The notes beneath the pieces were generated by a model. That model did no database searches and was not told the origin of the DNA. It saw only the letters and a list, made by a program, of their open reading frames with translations. Shown here one piece after another: positions 12,500 to 25,092 of a stretch of DNA of 64,000 nt; the stretch's first letter is position 1; each line of letters begins with the position of its first letter. The translations under genes were made by a program, and so were the position numbers. The DNA is from Ichthyophthirius multifiliis (Eukaryota > Ciliophora > Oligohymenophorea > Hymenostomatida): NCBI RefSeq assembly GCF_000220395.1, contig NW_004085960.1:28302-92301 (forward strand), given 5' to 3'.

Positions 12500-14262
12500 A
12501 TTAAGTATCTAAAAATATTGGAATATTTAAATAATAAAATAACATAAGAAAAAAATTATACATGTTTAAGTTTTTAACTCTTTTAAAATTTTGTTGCTTT
12601 ATGATAATAGTTTTTAATACATTCTGATTTTTTTTATTATTTTCTTTTATATCCTCCTGCGTTTCTATCAATAAAAAGCCTATATCTAACATTATCAATT
12701 ACAATTTCATAATTATTATGAGGATAATAATAATTAAAAAACTTAATTTTATCAAATAATGTGATAATAAAATACTCCAGACTTTATAAATTACTTTAAG
12801 AGAGTTAATTTTTATTTGAATAATTAGAACGGATTATAATTTAATAATTATTAATATTAATATTATTGCGATTATTATTAAGATTTAAAATTTCCATTTT
12901 AGCCAATTTATCTTTATATTTTGATTATTTAATAAATGATTAAAAGCACATGTATTATAAACAATTTGATTTTCAGAATTGTTAATTAAACCTAAAATTG
13001 ATTTTTTACGAATTTGGATTTAAATGTAATATGGTAAATTAGATTTTCGCTAATTTATTGAAGATTTTCTATTTCTAATTGCTTATTATTTTTAATAACT
13101 TTTAGTGTTTTCATTTTTGTGTTTAAATTTAGCATTAGAAGAATTACTACAATTATATTCTATAGAATTTATTTTAAAAATAGAATGTTTTTTTTTATTA
13201 TTATTGTTTCTTAGCTTCAATATTTAATTTATTAGAAATTAAAGAATCAAAAGGAAAATTATTAGTTTGATAAATTTATTATTTAATTTTAATTAGATTA
13301 TTTCCTTATTAATTTTTATTTTATTTTGATATTTTACTATCATTACTAAAATATTATTTCTATTCTTGAATTTCCTATTCTTCTTCACTTTTACGCTCCT
13401 TTCTTCCGCAAAGCCTTTAAATAATTATTAGTATTCACTATAATTCATATAATTTGTAATTTATATTAAAATACTTTGCAATTAATAATTTCAAATATAG
13501 AATATCTGCATTTTTTTCGATAATAAATAGTATTATACCTGAATTTTTTTTTTCTTTTGATTATTTTTATAAATAAAAACATGCCTTGATAGATTAAATG
13601 CGTTTTCGGGTATTCTATTTCAATATAATTTGCTTAATTATATTAATAAAATCTTATTTATGCAAATTTTAAATTCTTTTTTTATTATTAATACTTCTTT
13701 AATTATTTATAAAATCCCATAATCTTATTTATTATTTTTTATGATATCTATAAACTATTCTCTTTTTATCCTATATACTCTACAAAAGCCTGTAGCTTTA
13801 GCAACTGAAGTCCTCAAATTACCAGTAATAAAATGTATTTCTCCGAATATTATTTTCTGGAAATTTTATGAAATGGAGTTTGCTTAGTTGAATTTAAACA
13901 CATTCTTTAAGTATGTAATATATAGAAGAATTATCATTATCATTTTCTTAAAAAATAAATTCTCCAGGAGAAAATAGGGATTTCTTTATAATTTAAATTA
14001 TTTAATTTTTTGAATTTAGTTTAGATATTACAAATATATATTCTAAAATAAAAATTTACCTTATATTTCTCCTATTAAGGTACATTATAATTATTTATAA
14101 AGCTTATTTATAAATTCATTTTCTAGTTATTTTAATATAACATTAGATTTCTTTTAATCCTAACTATAATTTATTAATTAATTTATATTTTACATAATTA
14201 GTTATTCTAACTCTTAAATTTTAATTCAAGTCTTGTTCTCTCATTAGACCATCCATCTATAA
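12500..14262 (-). pseudogene. Broken cyclic-nucleotide-binding, channel-like gene
   Basis: The minus strand carries pieces of a cyclic-nucleotide-binding domain as found at the C-terminus of ciliate voltage-gated K+ channels. A linker-like block starts MREQDLNQNLRVRITNYV, then come EFINKLYKQLQCTLIGEIQ, FSPGEFIFQENDNDNSSIYY, TKQTPFHKISRK and FGEIHFITGNLRTSVAKATG followed by FCRVYRIKREQFIDII. The pieces lie in three different frames with no GT-AG intron able to join them. One extra base between ISRKQY and FGEIHF, and another near position 13905, would restore a normal domain. No S1-S6 membrane segments are visible upstream, so the channel body is absent. A Gln-rich tail with GRKERKSEEEQEIQEQ runs to about 13100. 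Either a pseudogene, or a real gene fragment damaged by homopolymer errors. Confidence 0.6.
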
Positions 14263-14591
14263 TTTTTAAATATAATTTAATTTTTTGTTAATACATATTT
14301 GTATAAAAATGTTTTAAGTATTTAATTCTATATATATTAACTATAAATAAATGTTTTATAAACTAATATATTATTTTAATAAAATGGTATTTGAAAAGTT
14401 TTCTCATCTTAAATTTGAAATAAATCTTTATTTATAATTTTATAAAAAAAAATAAAAAAATTATTTAATATTAATTATTTACAAAAAAAAAATTAAAATA
14501 ATTTAAAAATGTAAAAAATAAAATTTATTTTAGCTATTTTAAACTTATTTTTATTTTTAAAGAAATTTAAATTTTAAAAATGTTTAAATAT

Positions 14592-17500
14592 ATGTCAAAA
14601 ATATATTTTTTAATGTTAATATTGCTTATATGATTAATGCTGTAAATGCGTATTAAAAAAAACTTTTTTGTTTTGTTTTATTTTTAAATATAATTATTAT
14701 TTTAATCAAAAAAGAATCAAGGATATTTTTTAAATAATAATACATGTAATAAATGTAATCAAAACTGTAAAAATTGTATTGAAAGCAGTATTAAATGCAT
14801 TGAATGTGATTCGCATTAAATATTAAATATAGAAGAAAATAAATGTTATGAATAAAATACATAATTAGAAAGTTACTATATTTTTAATAATATGTATTAT
14901 AAATGTCCTTAAAATTGTAAAAAGTGTATTAATTTTTAGATTTGTTTAGAATGCTTAAGTTAATATTTTTTATTTGAAAAATTATGTGTGAAAAATTGTC
15001 CTTTAAATTATTTTTAAATATAAAATAAATGTGAAAAATGTTATATAGAAAATTGTTTAAGATGTAAATAAAATTCTAAAAATTAAAAAATACAATTATG
15101 TAAAAAATGCTAACCTAATTTTATTTAATTTAAAAATACTTGTGTTAAATTTTGTCCTTAAAAATATTTTTAATACTTAGACTATTGTAAAAAATGCCAT
15201 ATTAATTGTTTATAATGTTTTGATTAAACTGAAAACTCATGCTTATAATGTGTAAATATTATTTTTTATATATAAAAATAAATAAAATAAAAACAAACAG
15301 TAAAAAGGATATATATTAATTAACTAATAATGCATTTTGTAATCAAAAAATATATAAACTGAGACTTAATGCCAAAAAATATGTTTATAATGCGAAAAAA
15401 AACATCTCAATGTATAAAATGCCACAAGGGTTTCTTTCTTTATAATAATAAATGTATAAATTAATGTCCATAAACTACATTTTCAAATCTTAAAACTTAA
15501 ACATGTGATAAATATCCAAATAAATACTAAAAATATAGCTTAAAAGAATGTTCTAAAGGTTAATTTTTATATTAGAACGGATATTGCAGAACAAAATGTA
15601 GTTTTACATATTATTAGAATAACAAAGTATGTTAAAGATGTCATTTTTATTGTTTGGAATGCATTTCTTATCAAATTTGCATTAAATGTAAATAAGGTTT
15701 CATTTTAGATTCTTAATAAAAATGTAGTAAGGACTTTAAATAAAGAAACTAAGTTTATTCAAGTCTTTTATTTTACTATTAATAGGAAAAATTACTATAT
15801 TAATCAAATGATACTATAATTTTAAAATAAGAATGGTGTCCTTAGTAATATTTTTTAAAAAAAAACAGAAAATATTGTCAAAATTCTCCATTTAAATGTG
15901 AAAATAAAAAAACATTTATTTAATATGAAAATAGATTCTTAATTATTACCGAAAAGTTTATTTAAAATTGTCCGCAAAGTTTTTTTAATTATAAAAATAC
16001 TTGCCTTTAATGCTTATAAGGATGTTTAATATGTACATAAGCTACTTCATGCTTATAATGTGAAGAGAACTTATATTTATTTGAATAAAAATAATGTATT
16101 TCTTAATGTCCAAAGGGCTTTTTCTTATAAAATAAAATAAAATAATGTTTAAAATGTGAATTAGGATGTATATAATGTTAATTAAGTATATGCTTAGAAT
16201 GCTAAGAAGGCTTTTTTTTATAAAATTTTAAATGTTATAATAGATTGATATTTTAGCAAACTCTAAAAGAAATATAAAAATGTGAAATAAATTAATACTT
16301 AAATTAATATAATTAGTGTATTTCTTGTCCCGATTTTTGTTTTTTTTCATGTTTTTTTGATTTTTTTTTTTAATAAGTTAATTGTCTGGAAAAAGTTCAT
16401 TTTAAATTTCGTTTTCTTAGATATTTTTCAAAAAAAATTATTAAAAATAAACGTAAAATTTATATTATAAATTTAAAATATTTTATAAATAAATTTGCAT
16501 TTTTTTTTTTTTTAAATAAAAAAAAGCCTTATAATTATAACAATAAGAAATTTAAAACAACAATTAGCCTTTTAAAATAAGAATAATGATTTCATGTGAA
16601 GTTTCTAATTGCTCAAATTGTAATTAAGACCCGAAAAAATGCACACTTTGTGACGAATCTTATTATTTATTAAACAAAAATAATATTGATTAATGTCTCT
16701 CTTAATGTCCAGACTATTATTATTCTGACATAAATAATTAATGTCAAAAATGCTCTGTAAATTGTAAAATATGTACAAATTAATCATAATGTATTTAATG
16801 TTAGGAAAATTATTACCTGAATTGTAATTTTTCATGTATTTAAACCTGCCCCTAAGGTTTTTATATATAAAAGACATATCAATAATGTTAGAAATGTCCT
16901 GAAGGTTATCAAGAATGTACTTTAGATGAAACTAGCAAACAATTTTTTACATAAAAATGTTTTCCTGATTATTTTTTGGAAGAAAACTAATGCCAAAAAG
17001 CTTGCTTAAAATATAAAAAATAAGTTTTATCTAATGATGGAATAAACTTATGTCTTTAAGAATGTCCTCAAGGTTATTTTGAGCTGAATAATTTATGCTT
17101 TGTAAAATGTCCTTCGAATTTTTACGGTTTTTAATAAAAATGCATTTCGGAAAAATTGTTGAACGAAAATTTAATTAAAGATTCTATTTTAAAAATTGCT
17201 TAAGTTAAAATATGCTAAAATAACACGTTCAAATTCAAAAACTAATGTATTGATAACTGTCCTAATAATTTGTTTGGATATGAAGATCTTTAAAAAGGGC
17301 CTATATGTATAAATAAATGCCCTTAAAACTATTTATTAGATATCCAAGTAAATAAATGTGTAAAAAAATGTAATTTGGATTAGTTATTGGAAAAAAATGA
17401 GACTGAAAATATATATTTTTGTGTAAAAACTTGTTCATTAGATAAATACTAATTCAAAGATTAATGCATTTCTAAGTAAGAATGTATAATATTAAATCTA

Positions 17501-20239
17501 TTTATTGTCGAAATATAAAAATTTTGTGTGTAAAATTGCCAAACTTATCAAATGTATTCATTCAAAATTTAAAATAATACCAAAAATTAAGATTGTAATC
17601 TTTAAGATTTATAGAAATATAATTAATTATGTATTCCTTAATGCCCATGTGGCTTTTATATTTAAAAACCTTCTTTTTCTTGTTAGCCTTGCTAAGAGCC
17701 TTGTATTGAATGGTATATTTAAAATTCTAAAAAAATTGAATAACTATAATATTTATTTATTTTATTAAAAAGTTATCAAAAAAATATTTGTAAAAGATGT
17801 TAGAATCAATATTTTTTAGAAAATTCTATCTGTAAATCAGAATGTTCTTTTGGGTTTTTTTTTTTTTTTTAAAAAAAAAAAATAAAAAAAATAAAAGTTA
17901 TTTTAATTCAATAATAATTCTAAATGAAGATGATCCATAAACACTTTTTATCGAATCATAAAATTATGAACTAAAAATATGTTAAAAATGTGATTTTCCA
18001 TGTAAAACATGCTAATTATCATCTCTTTAATGTACATCATGCTTATAAAATTTACTGTTATAAGATAATTCTTGTGTACCTTAATGTGATATATAAAGAT
18101 ACAATTCTGCTGCAGGAATATGCTAATCTTGTTCTTTGGAATGTCTTTCATGCTCTGAAACAGATAAAAATTGCACTTCATGCCGAGAAAATAATTTTTT
18201 TTTCTTAAATAAATGTTATCCTAATTGCTCATAGACAAATAATGCAGTTTTTAATAATTAAATTTAAAGAAAGTGCCAACAATGTTATTTTAGATGTTCG
18301 AAATGCTAAAATGAAAGAATGCATGCTTGCAATGAATGCACTGACTAAAATTATTTTTTAGAAATAAAAAACGAATGTTATTAATATTGCCCAAAACCTT
18401 ATTTTAGGCTTGAAAGAGAGGAATAAGAGGCAGATGGAAATGTAAAAATAAGCAAAATTTGTGTAGAAACATGTCCAGAAAATTATTTTTACTTTATAAG
18501 TGATGACTAATCCAAGTTCTTTGAAAGAGAATGTGTAAAAAAATGTAAAGGACTTTATAATGCAAGTAGTGAAAAAAAATACTGCGAAAAAAACTGTCCT
18601 CCTAAATATTACCCTAATAATAATATTTGTGAAAAATGTCATGATAATTGTGATTCATGTTATGATAAGTAATTTTTTTAATTTTTCTATTTTTAAAATA
18701 AAAAAGAAATGATAATAATTGTATATAATGTGCTATTGGATTTTACAAAATTGATCAAAAATGTGAAAATAATTGCCCTAAAAATTAATATGCAAATGCG
18801 TTTTCCCGTTAGTGTACAGAATATCTTTATTGTATTATCTAAAAAGCACCTAAATCTAATGATATCGAAGAAAATTTTTTACTTAATTTCAATAAGGAAG
18901 TTAATATTTTTGATTTGAGACAAAATTTAAAAATATATTCATATAATTAAGTTTTGGTTTCTTAAAATTTTATATAATCAGTAGATGGTAATACAACTTT
19001 TATAGCAAAAATATTCTATTAGCAATCTCATCCTAAATTTAATGTTAGTTTTGATTTTTCAGAAATTTATGCTTAAGACCAATCACCTATGTCAGAAAAT
19101 AATTAAATAATTCTAGTTGAAGTTGATTAAGTTAATATAATTCCTCAAGGTTAGATTAAAATTAAAGAACTTTAAGAAGGACTTTTTTATAGTTTGACTG
19201 CTATTTTTTTACTTGTAGGATTGTTATGTTATATTTTTGATTCAGATTTGAGTATATTTTGGGCTGCATTTTAGCGATTTTAGTTTATTTACTATTTGAG
19301 CCATTTAAGTTATTTTGCTAACCATAATATATACGAAAAAATTCTCAATTAATTATTTAAAATATATGTTTTTGGATTTTTTGAGAATTTTAAAATTATG
19401 GAAAACGAAGACAACTTTATCGTAAATAGCCTATATTATTTAATACTATTATCCCTTTCAATTTTATTTAAATCAATATTTTAAAAAAGCTTAATTTGTA
19501 ATTATATTTTTCTAAAAATGAATGAAGTTTTCTTTATGCCTATTATATTTTACATTTTTTTATAGTTTTAGTAATTTTCCCTTTAAACTTCGATTCTTTC
19601 AATAGCTAGTATTTTTGCTGTATTACTTGTATTTTATTATATTATTTTTTTTTATATTATTTACAAAAATACTTTGCTTATACCTGCAGAATATATCCCT
19701 TCTCACTATTTTCCTCTAGTCGCTGAATTTAAATAATCTCCTTTTATAAGAAGAATGTTTCCTCTTTTAAATTATCTATTTAAAATTGTCCTTTTTGCAC
19801 TACTTGTATTTCTTGATAGCATCTATTAATTTATATCTTTTTTATGTATATATTCATTTGTTTCGATTGTTTTTTTATAATAAAACCATATAGTTCTAAT
19901 TTTGTAAATTATTTAAACCTCTTTTAGGATATTCTTATTTCTACTGCTATTATTGCTTTATATTTTATATAGAAATAAAATGAAAATTATGTTTATTTAA
20001 TTTTTTCATTGATAGTTTACATTTTATACTGTTTTATATTTATTTTTCATAAAATAATTTCTTTTAAGAAATTTTCAACTAAAAATAAAAATTGGAAACA
20101 AACTTTTAAGAAAAAAATGACTTTAATGGATAAACTTAAAAAATAGAAAAAACCTTTAAACTAAAAAGAAATAGAAATAGAACTTTAAAACGATAAAAAT
20201 CAATATGTCTTTATCAAATATAATACTGGTAAACCGTGA
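14592..20239 (+). CDS. Very long cysteine-rich multi-pass surface protein
   Basis: One reading frame (with a few introns) carries dozens of short Cys repeats of the type C-x2-C-x(5-6)-C-x2-C, such as CNKCNQNCKNC and CEKCHDNCDSC, as in the furin-like/growth-factor-receptor cysteine-rich domains abundant in ciliates. A hydrophobic start (MSKIYFLMLILLI) looks like a signal peptide, but an in-frame TGA follows, so the first exon is unresolved. An intron at about 17852-17897 (T15-A12 tract) and one near 18668-18708 restore frame precisely. After about 1,400 residues the Cys repeats stop. A lumenal domain follows (VNIFDLRQNLKIYSYNQVLV), then about eight hydrophobic segments (LTAIFLLVGLLCYIF onward) and a cytosolic tail ending at TGA 20237-20239. 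The frame slips by one at the T7 run 19870-19876. The stretch 16345-16570 has no Cys and may be unspliced intron. Function unknown; likely plasma membrane. Confidence 0.75.
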
Positions 20240-20695
20240 AAAATAAAAACTATATATACATATATTTTGAAATTATGTTTTTTATATTGTAAAAATATTC
20301 GATTTTTTTTAAATAACTATATATGCAAACATTTAACTAAATGTTTCAATAACTTATGAGTTATTATATAAATTTAAATGATTATATATTTTTGTTTGCA
20401 AACAAATTAAATATTAATGTCGTAAATATTTCAATCGTTTTTTAAAAATGAATATAAAATAGTATATTTTATATAATAAAAAATATGATAATAAGGTTAA
20501 TTTAATTCAAAAAAGTTTTAAATTATATAGATAAAAACGAAAAAAAAGAAACTTGAAAAGCTAAAATAATTTAAAATTATTTATAAAGTAAATACTAAAA
20601 ATATTATATATATTTATATATATATATTTTTTTTTTTTTCTTTATACAAATATAAAGAAGAAAAAAAAAATATAAAAATGTGATAAAATCAATTT
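20240..20695. other. Convergent intergenic region
   Basis: 456 bp between two stop codons on opposite strands. It is A/T-rich and no gene or RNA was seen. Confidence 0.5.
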
Positions 20696-21571
20696 TCAAT
20701 GTTTAATTCTAACAACAATAATACTCATATTATCAAGCCCAACCATATTTCCTTAAGTGCAAGGAGCAAGAATAGAATCTAAGAATTATTCAACCTAATT
20801 TTAAAGGACTTAACTTTTATCATTAAAATATTCTACAATTTATTAATTTGTTTTACATTCCCAAATTCCATCACAACCTAATACAATTAAATTTGCATCT
20901 GTATTAATTTCAAATTCTTTCACATCAGGAAATGCACTAATCAGGAAAGACTTAGGATCTTTATTATTTTCATCTGCTAAATTTCTTTTATACTCCATAT
21001 CTCCAAGAGCCCTTGAAAGATTTAAATTTCCATTAACCCTTCCATTATAAATTTCTCCTCCTGCCTTATGTATCCTTTATTTTTCAATTTAATTTTCAGG
21101 TTTATGATCTTCACTTAATTCTACTGCTTTTCCTCCAACACATATTACTGATCTAGAATCTCCACTATTAGCGCAATATAATTTATTGTTTACTATAAGA
21201 CAAACATTCGCTGTGCATCCTGCATTTGTATTTTATAGTTCTTCTCTTCCTAAAGGGCTTGTAATTAATTAATCCATACACAAAAACGTCTCTTCTAGGG
21301 CTTAAACATATTAACCATTTTTATAACTCTAATTTTCAACTAATTATTTTATAAAATATTTTTCTACAAACTCTGCAACTACTTTACCACCATGTCCGTC
21401 AAAAACACCAAATATATGCTTGCCTTCTCCATCAAAGTCTAAACAAGAGATATGAGCGTCTTCCATTTATGCTCTCCAGCCTTGCATTGATGCTGCGCAG
21501 AACTCCAATCTTTGATTTTACCCATTTACAACTTTTTTAGTTGTTATTGGTTATGCCAAGTATATTCCCAT
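20696..21571 (-). CDS. PP2C-family protein phosphatase
   Basis: An intronless 291-aa metal-dependent Ser/Thr phosphatase of the PPM family. The start MGIYLAQPITTKKVVNG has Gly2, a possible N-myristoylation site. The core motifs are all present and in order: GWRAQMEDAH (metal-binding Glu and Asp), FGVFDGHGG (motif II), CANSGDSRSVI, LNLSRALGDMEYK, VLGCDGIWE with the metal-binding Asp, and a C-terminal DNMSIIVVRI beta-strand. Two Mg/Mn ions bound by these Asp residues drive dephosphorylation in this family. Length equals a bare catalytic domain with almost no extension. The family is broad, so the substrate cannot be inferred. TGA at 20696-20698. Confidence 0.95.
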
Positions 21572-21964
21572 AATTTTTGTTTATTATTATTTTTTTTATT
21601 TTTTTAAAATATTTAAAAAATAAAAATAAAAATAGTATGAAAAAAATGAATATTAATCTTTTATTATATTATAAGATAAATATATTGCATATAAAAATTA
21701 TTAAAAATATTACTTTTTTTTCCTTTATTTAATTTATTTGAAGAATATATAAAATTTTTTCTATTTTTTTATTATATTTTATTTTACTAATATCAACTTT
21801 GTTTGTAATTAATAATGAAATAAAGTTAGATATAAATAATTTTTATAAATATAAAACATATTTAATAAATACAATATTTGTATAAAAAAATTATAATTTT
21901 TTATTATTTAACATTACTAAACATTTTTTTAAAATTTTTAATCTTAAGTAAAAAAAGAAAATTT
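21572..21964. other. Intergenic, nothing recognised
   Basis: 393 bp upstream of the PP2C start and downstream of the next minus-strand gene. It is A/T-only sequence with no recognisable element. Confidence 0.5.
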
Positions 21965-23116
21965 TCAAATTTAATATGTATTATTTAATATTTAAAAATT
22001 ATTATTATGAACATTCATTTTTTTTCTAAAGTACCATTTTTACATAACAAATAAAAGAATGCTTAAAGATTCAAAAGCAATAGCAAGAGAAAGAGGAATA
22101 TCAATATTATATTTATAAAAATAATGAAGCTCTGCAATTATATTTTAAATAAAAAGCTCAGCTGTCGAATATAAAATAATATTTACAAACATTCTTCTAT
22201 ATTTAACAGTAGTAATTATATATTAAAACCAAATAATTACCATTTGTATTACTCTTTAGTAAATTTTAACATCTTCACACATTCTCAAAGAAGTTAAACT
22301 ATGGCAAATTTGAACTATTAATCCGAATATAAATGCTAGAATAAACTAAAAAACTACTTGCTTTTGGTAAAATCTTCCATGTTACCACCATTTTAATAAT
22401 TCATTTTCATATTTCTGATTTCTTTTAGACCAATAAATTTACTTAGTATATTATATAATTTGATTTTGATCTAAAGTAATTATTTTTTCCACTAATATAG
22501 TATTTTCATTATATTCATCTTTTAATTCTATACTATAAATAGGTCTTTTGTTTGGATATTGATTTGATATTAATAAATCGTAACGTTCATTTAAATATAT
22601 TTTTTTGAAATATTAAAGATCTTTAATTTCAGAGTTCTTTTCGATTAAAGCAATATTATTTATTGGACATTCTAGAATTGAATTAGCACAGACATATATT
22701 TAATTTTATATTAGGAATGAGCATTGTGCTTCATCTATTTAACATTTTTCTCTATATTTTATATATCCATACTCATATAAAATGCAAACTTAAATTAATT
22801 CCTATTCTTTTTTATTTATATTTGAAACTATAATATTATTTTATTTTTGAAAAATTTTACAAAAAAAATTTTGATTTTAAACTGATAAATCTTAATAAGG
22901 GAATGGGCAGGATTTATTTTCTTATTGTTTTTTTATAATCAAGTCTTTTACATATTTAATATTTGATATTTATTCTATAAAAGGGCTAATTTATTGAGGA
23001 AATTATTCAAAATTTTAATAAGAAACAAAACATAAACTTATAGAAAAAATATCAATAGCAATTAGTATAAATAAAGTAATCCAATAATAAGCAGATTTAA
23101 TATAGACATATTACAT
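21965..23116 (-). CDS. Putative four-span membrane protein, 383 aa
   Basis: An intronless frame from MQYVYIKSAYYWITLFILIA to TGA 21965-21967, exactly 384 codons. The first 35 residues hold a hydrophobic segment. A polar loop of about 190 residues with spaced cysteines follows (CPFPYQ, CKIFQK, CILYEYGYIKYREKC, CSFLIQ, CANSILEC), consistent with a disulfide-stabilised lumenal or outside domain. The second half carries about three to four hydrophobic stretches (FILAFIFGLIVQICHSL, QMVIIWFQYIITT, FVNIILYSTAELFIQ, IPLSLAIAFESLSILLFVM). I do not recognise the family. Such lineage-specific membrane proteins are common in ciliates. Confidence 0.75.
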
Positions 23117-23525
23117 TAGTGAAGTTTAATAGAAGTAAGCTTTTATATAGTTTTTTCTAAATTATTTTATATTTTTATAAATTTAATTAATTAAAATAAT
23201 ATTATATATATTTTTTATTTTTAAATTAAAATATGTATAAAAATAATATAGTCAGAAAAAACAAATTAATATTATAAATTTTTAAAAACATTAATAATAA
23301 TATTAATAAAAAAAAAAATCATATTAATTTATTATCTATTTAAATGTAAAAACAAAAAATTAATTTGATATTAATAATTATTCATTTCTGACAAATTAAT
23401 AATTATTTAAAAATATTAAAAATTTATTATTTTAATTTTTATATAAAATTTTTAGCGAAGATTTTCTTTAATTATATTTATATTTTACATTTATTTAAAA
23501 TTATATTTATATATTTATTTTTAAC
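23117..23525. other. Intergenic, nothing recognised
   Basis: About 400 bp of A/T-rich sequence between two minus-strand genes. It is open in some frames but of low complexity, so I call no gene. Confidence 0.45.
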
Positions 23526-24159
23526 TCATTTTTATAAATCCTCACTATTATAATCACTATATTACTATTAGTTATTTCTCCTCCTTAATAAATATCTGGA
23601 TGTTTTATTTTTAAATGTTAATTCAAACTTCCCTCTGATCTTTTATTTAATAAATAATATACGAATTATGTAATTATAATAGAATAAAATATTAAACCCA
23701 TATGATTTTTGGCATGAAGGATGTGGACATCTATAAAATCTATTTATTTAAGCGGCAACTCTTCGATGTCTTTTTTTCTTATCTTCTTCATTTTCATTTA
23801 ACTCATCAGTTTTTTTCTATTAAATTGAATTTAATATTTTTAAAAATATTTTATAATTGATTTACTTCTAACTTAGCAAATTTTTATAAAAATTCTTATT
23901 TCTAATAAATCAATTCTTTCATCTGTTATAAATTAATAAGAAAAATAATATTTTTTTTTCGTTAATTTATTTAATAAATACTTAATTCGTTAAAACTATA
24001 TTTGCAGTAAATAATCTACAGTATTCGTGATAATAATTAAAATTTTGCTCTTCTATAGGTACTTTTTATATTTTAAATTATAGTTTTATTATGAATACTA
24101 TAATATTTCTTACTGTTTTCTTTATCATTCTTTTAAAAATTATTTTTATTTATATTCAT
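23526..24159 (-). CDS. Small five-exon C2H2 zinc-finger protein
   Basis: This gene is invisible to simple ORF calling because every exon is short. Joining GT-AG introns gives one frame: MNINKNNFQKNDKENKEQNF, YYHEYCRLFTANIVLTNQ, a short coil MKELIYQKQEFLQKFAKLE, an acidic/basic linker ending DKKKRHRRVAAQINRF, then the finger. The finger reads YRCPHPSCQKSYG | SEGSLNQHLKIKHPDIY, with the intron splitting the Gly codon. Two Cys (C-x4-C) and two His (H-x4-H) are correctly spaced for a C2H2 zinc ligand set. All four introns are 46-65 nt and frame-consistent. A role in nucleic-acid binding is inferred. The C-terminus is uncertain: the frame after GGEITNSN may be one base short before SDYNSEDLQK and TGA 23526-23528. 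Confidence 0.8.
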
Positions 24160-25092
24160 TTAGTTTCCTTAGACTTATAATTAATTCATTTATTAATGTT
24201 AAATATTAATTTAATTATTATTGTATTATAAGTTTTATAAAGGTATCTATTAGTTTGATTAAGGTTTTTAAGAATAAATATTTTGTATTGCATCATTATT
24301 TTATGTCCTTTTTAATTTACATTATTAATTAATAAAATTATAAAAAGTATATTTTAATACTAACAAATTTTCTCATATTAATAATTCATTTTTAATTAAT
24401 TTTTTGTAATTTTTTTTTTTTTATAATTTATCTATGAAAATTTTATTATTTATTGTCATAAATATTTAAAGAAATCAAATTTAAATTTAAATTTTTTCTT
24501 TTTATAACGATTAATAGTTAACAAAATAATATAATACTGAAATAAATTATTTATAATAAAGCAAAAATATAAATTTTATTAAAGATTTTAATATTAACAA
24601 AGATATAAATCAAGTAGAAATTAATATGATAAAAATAATAAATTAATATGAAAATTTATTTAAAATAATTAATTTATATTTTATTTTTGATTAATTATAT
24701 TAAATATTATAAGTTTTAAAACTTTATATTTAAAAAAAAAAAAGTTTGTGTTATAAATACTCTTATTAAGTAAAATTACAAAAAAAAGTTTAATATAAAC
24801 CTAAAAATATTACAAAAATACTAAAAGAATTTTATATATAGAATAAGATAATATATACATAATTAAATATACTGTTTTTCCATTCGTTTATTTTTTCTGT
24901 AAACTATTTATAAAAACTTAATTAACATAAAAAAATACCTAAATAAATAAATATTTTTTTTTTTTTACATAGAATTTCTAATAAAAGATAGCTCGAAAAA
25001 TATAAATAAACAATACAAAATATATAAATTTAATTTATTTAATTTAATTAATTTTAAAATAAAATTTGAAAACAATAAAAAAAATAACAATA
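24160..25092. other. Intergenic, nothing recognised
   Basis: About 930 bp of A/T-rich DNA including the zinc-finger gene promoter and the 3' flank of the next gene. There is no coding frame of meaningful composition and no RNA-like island. Confidence 0.5.
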
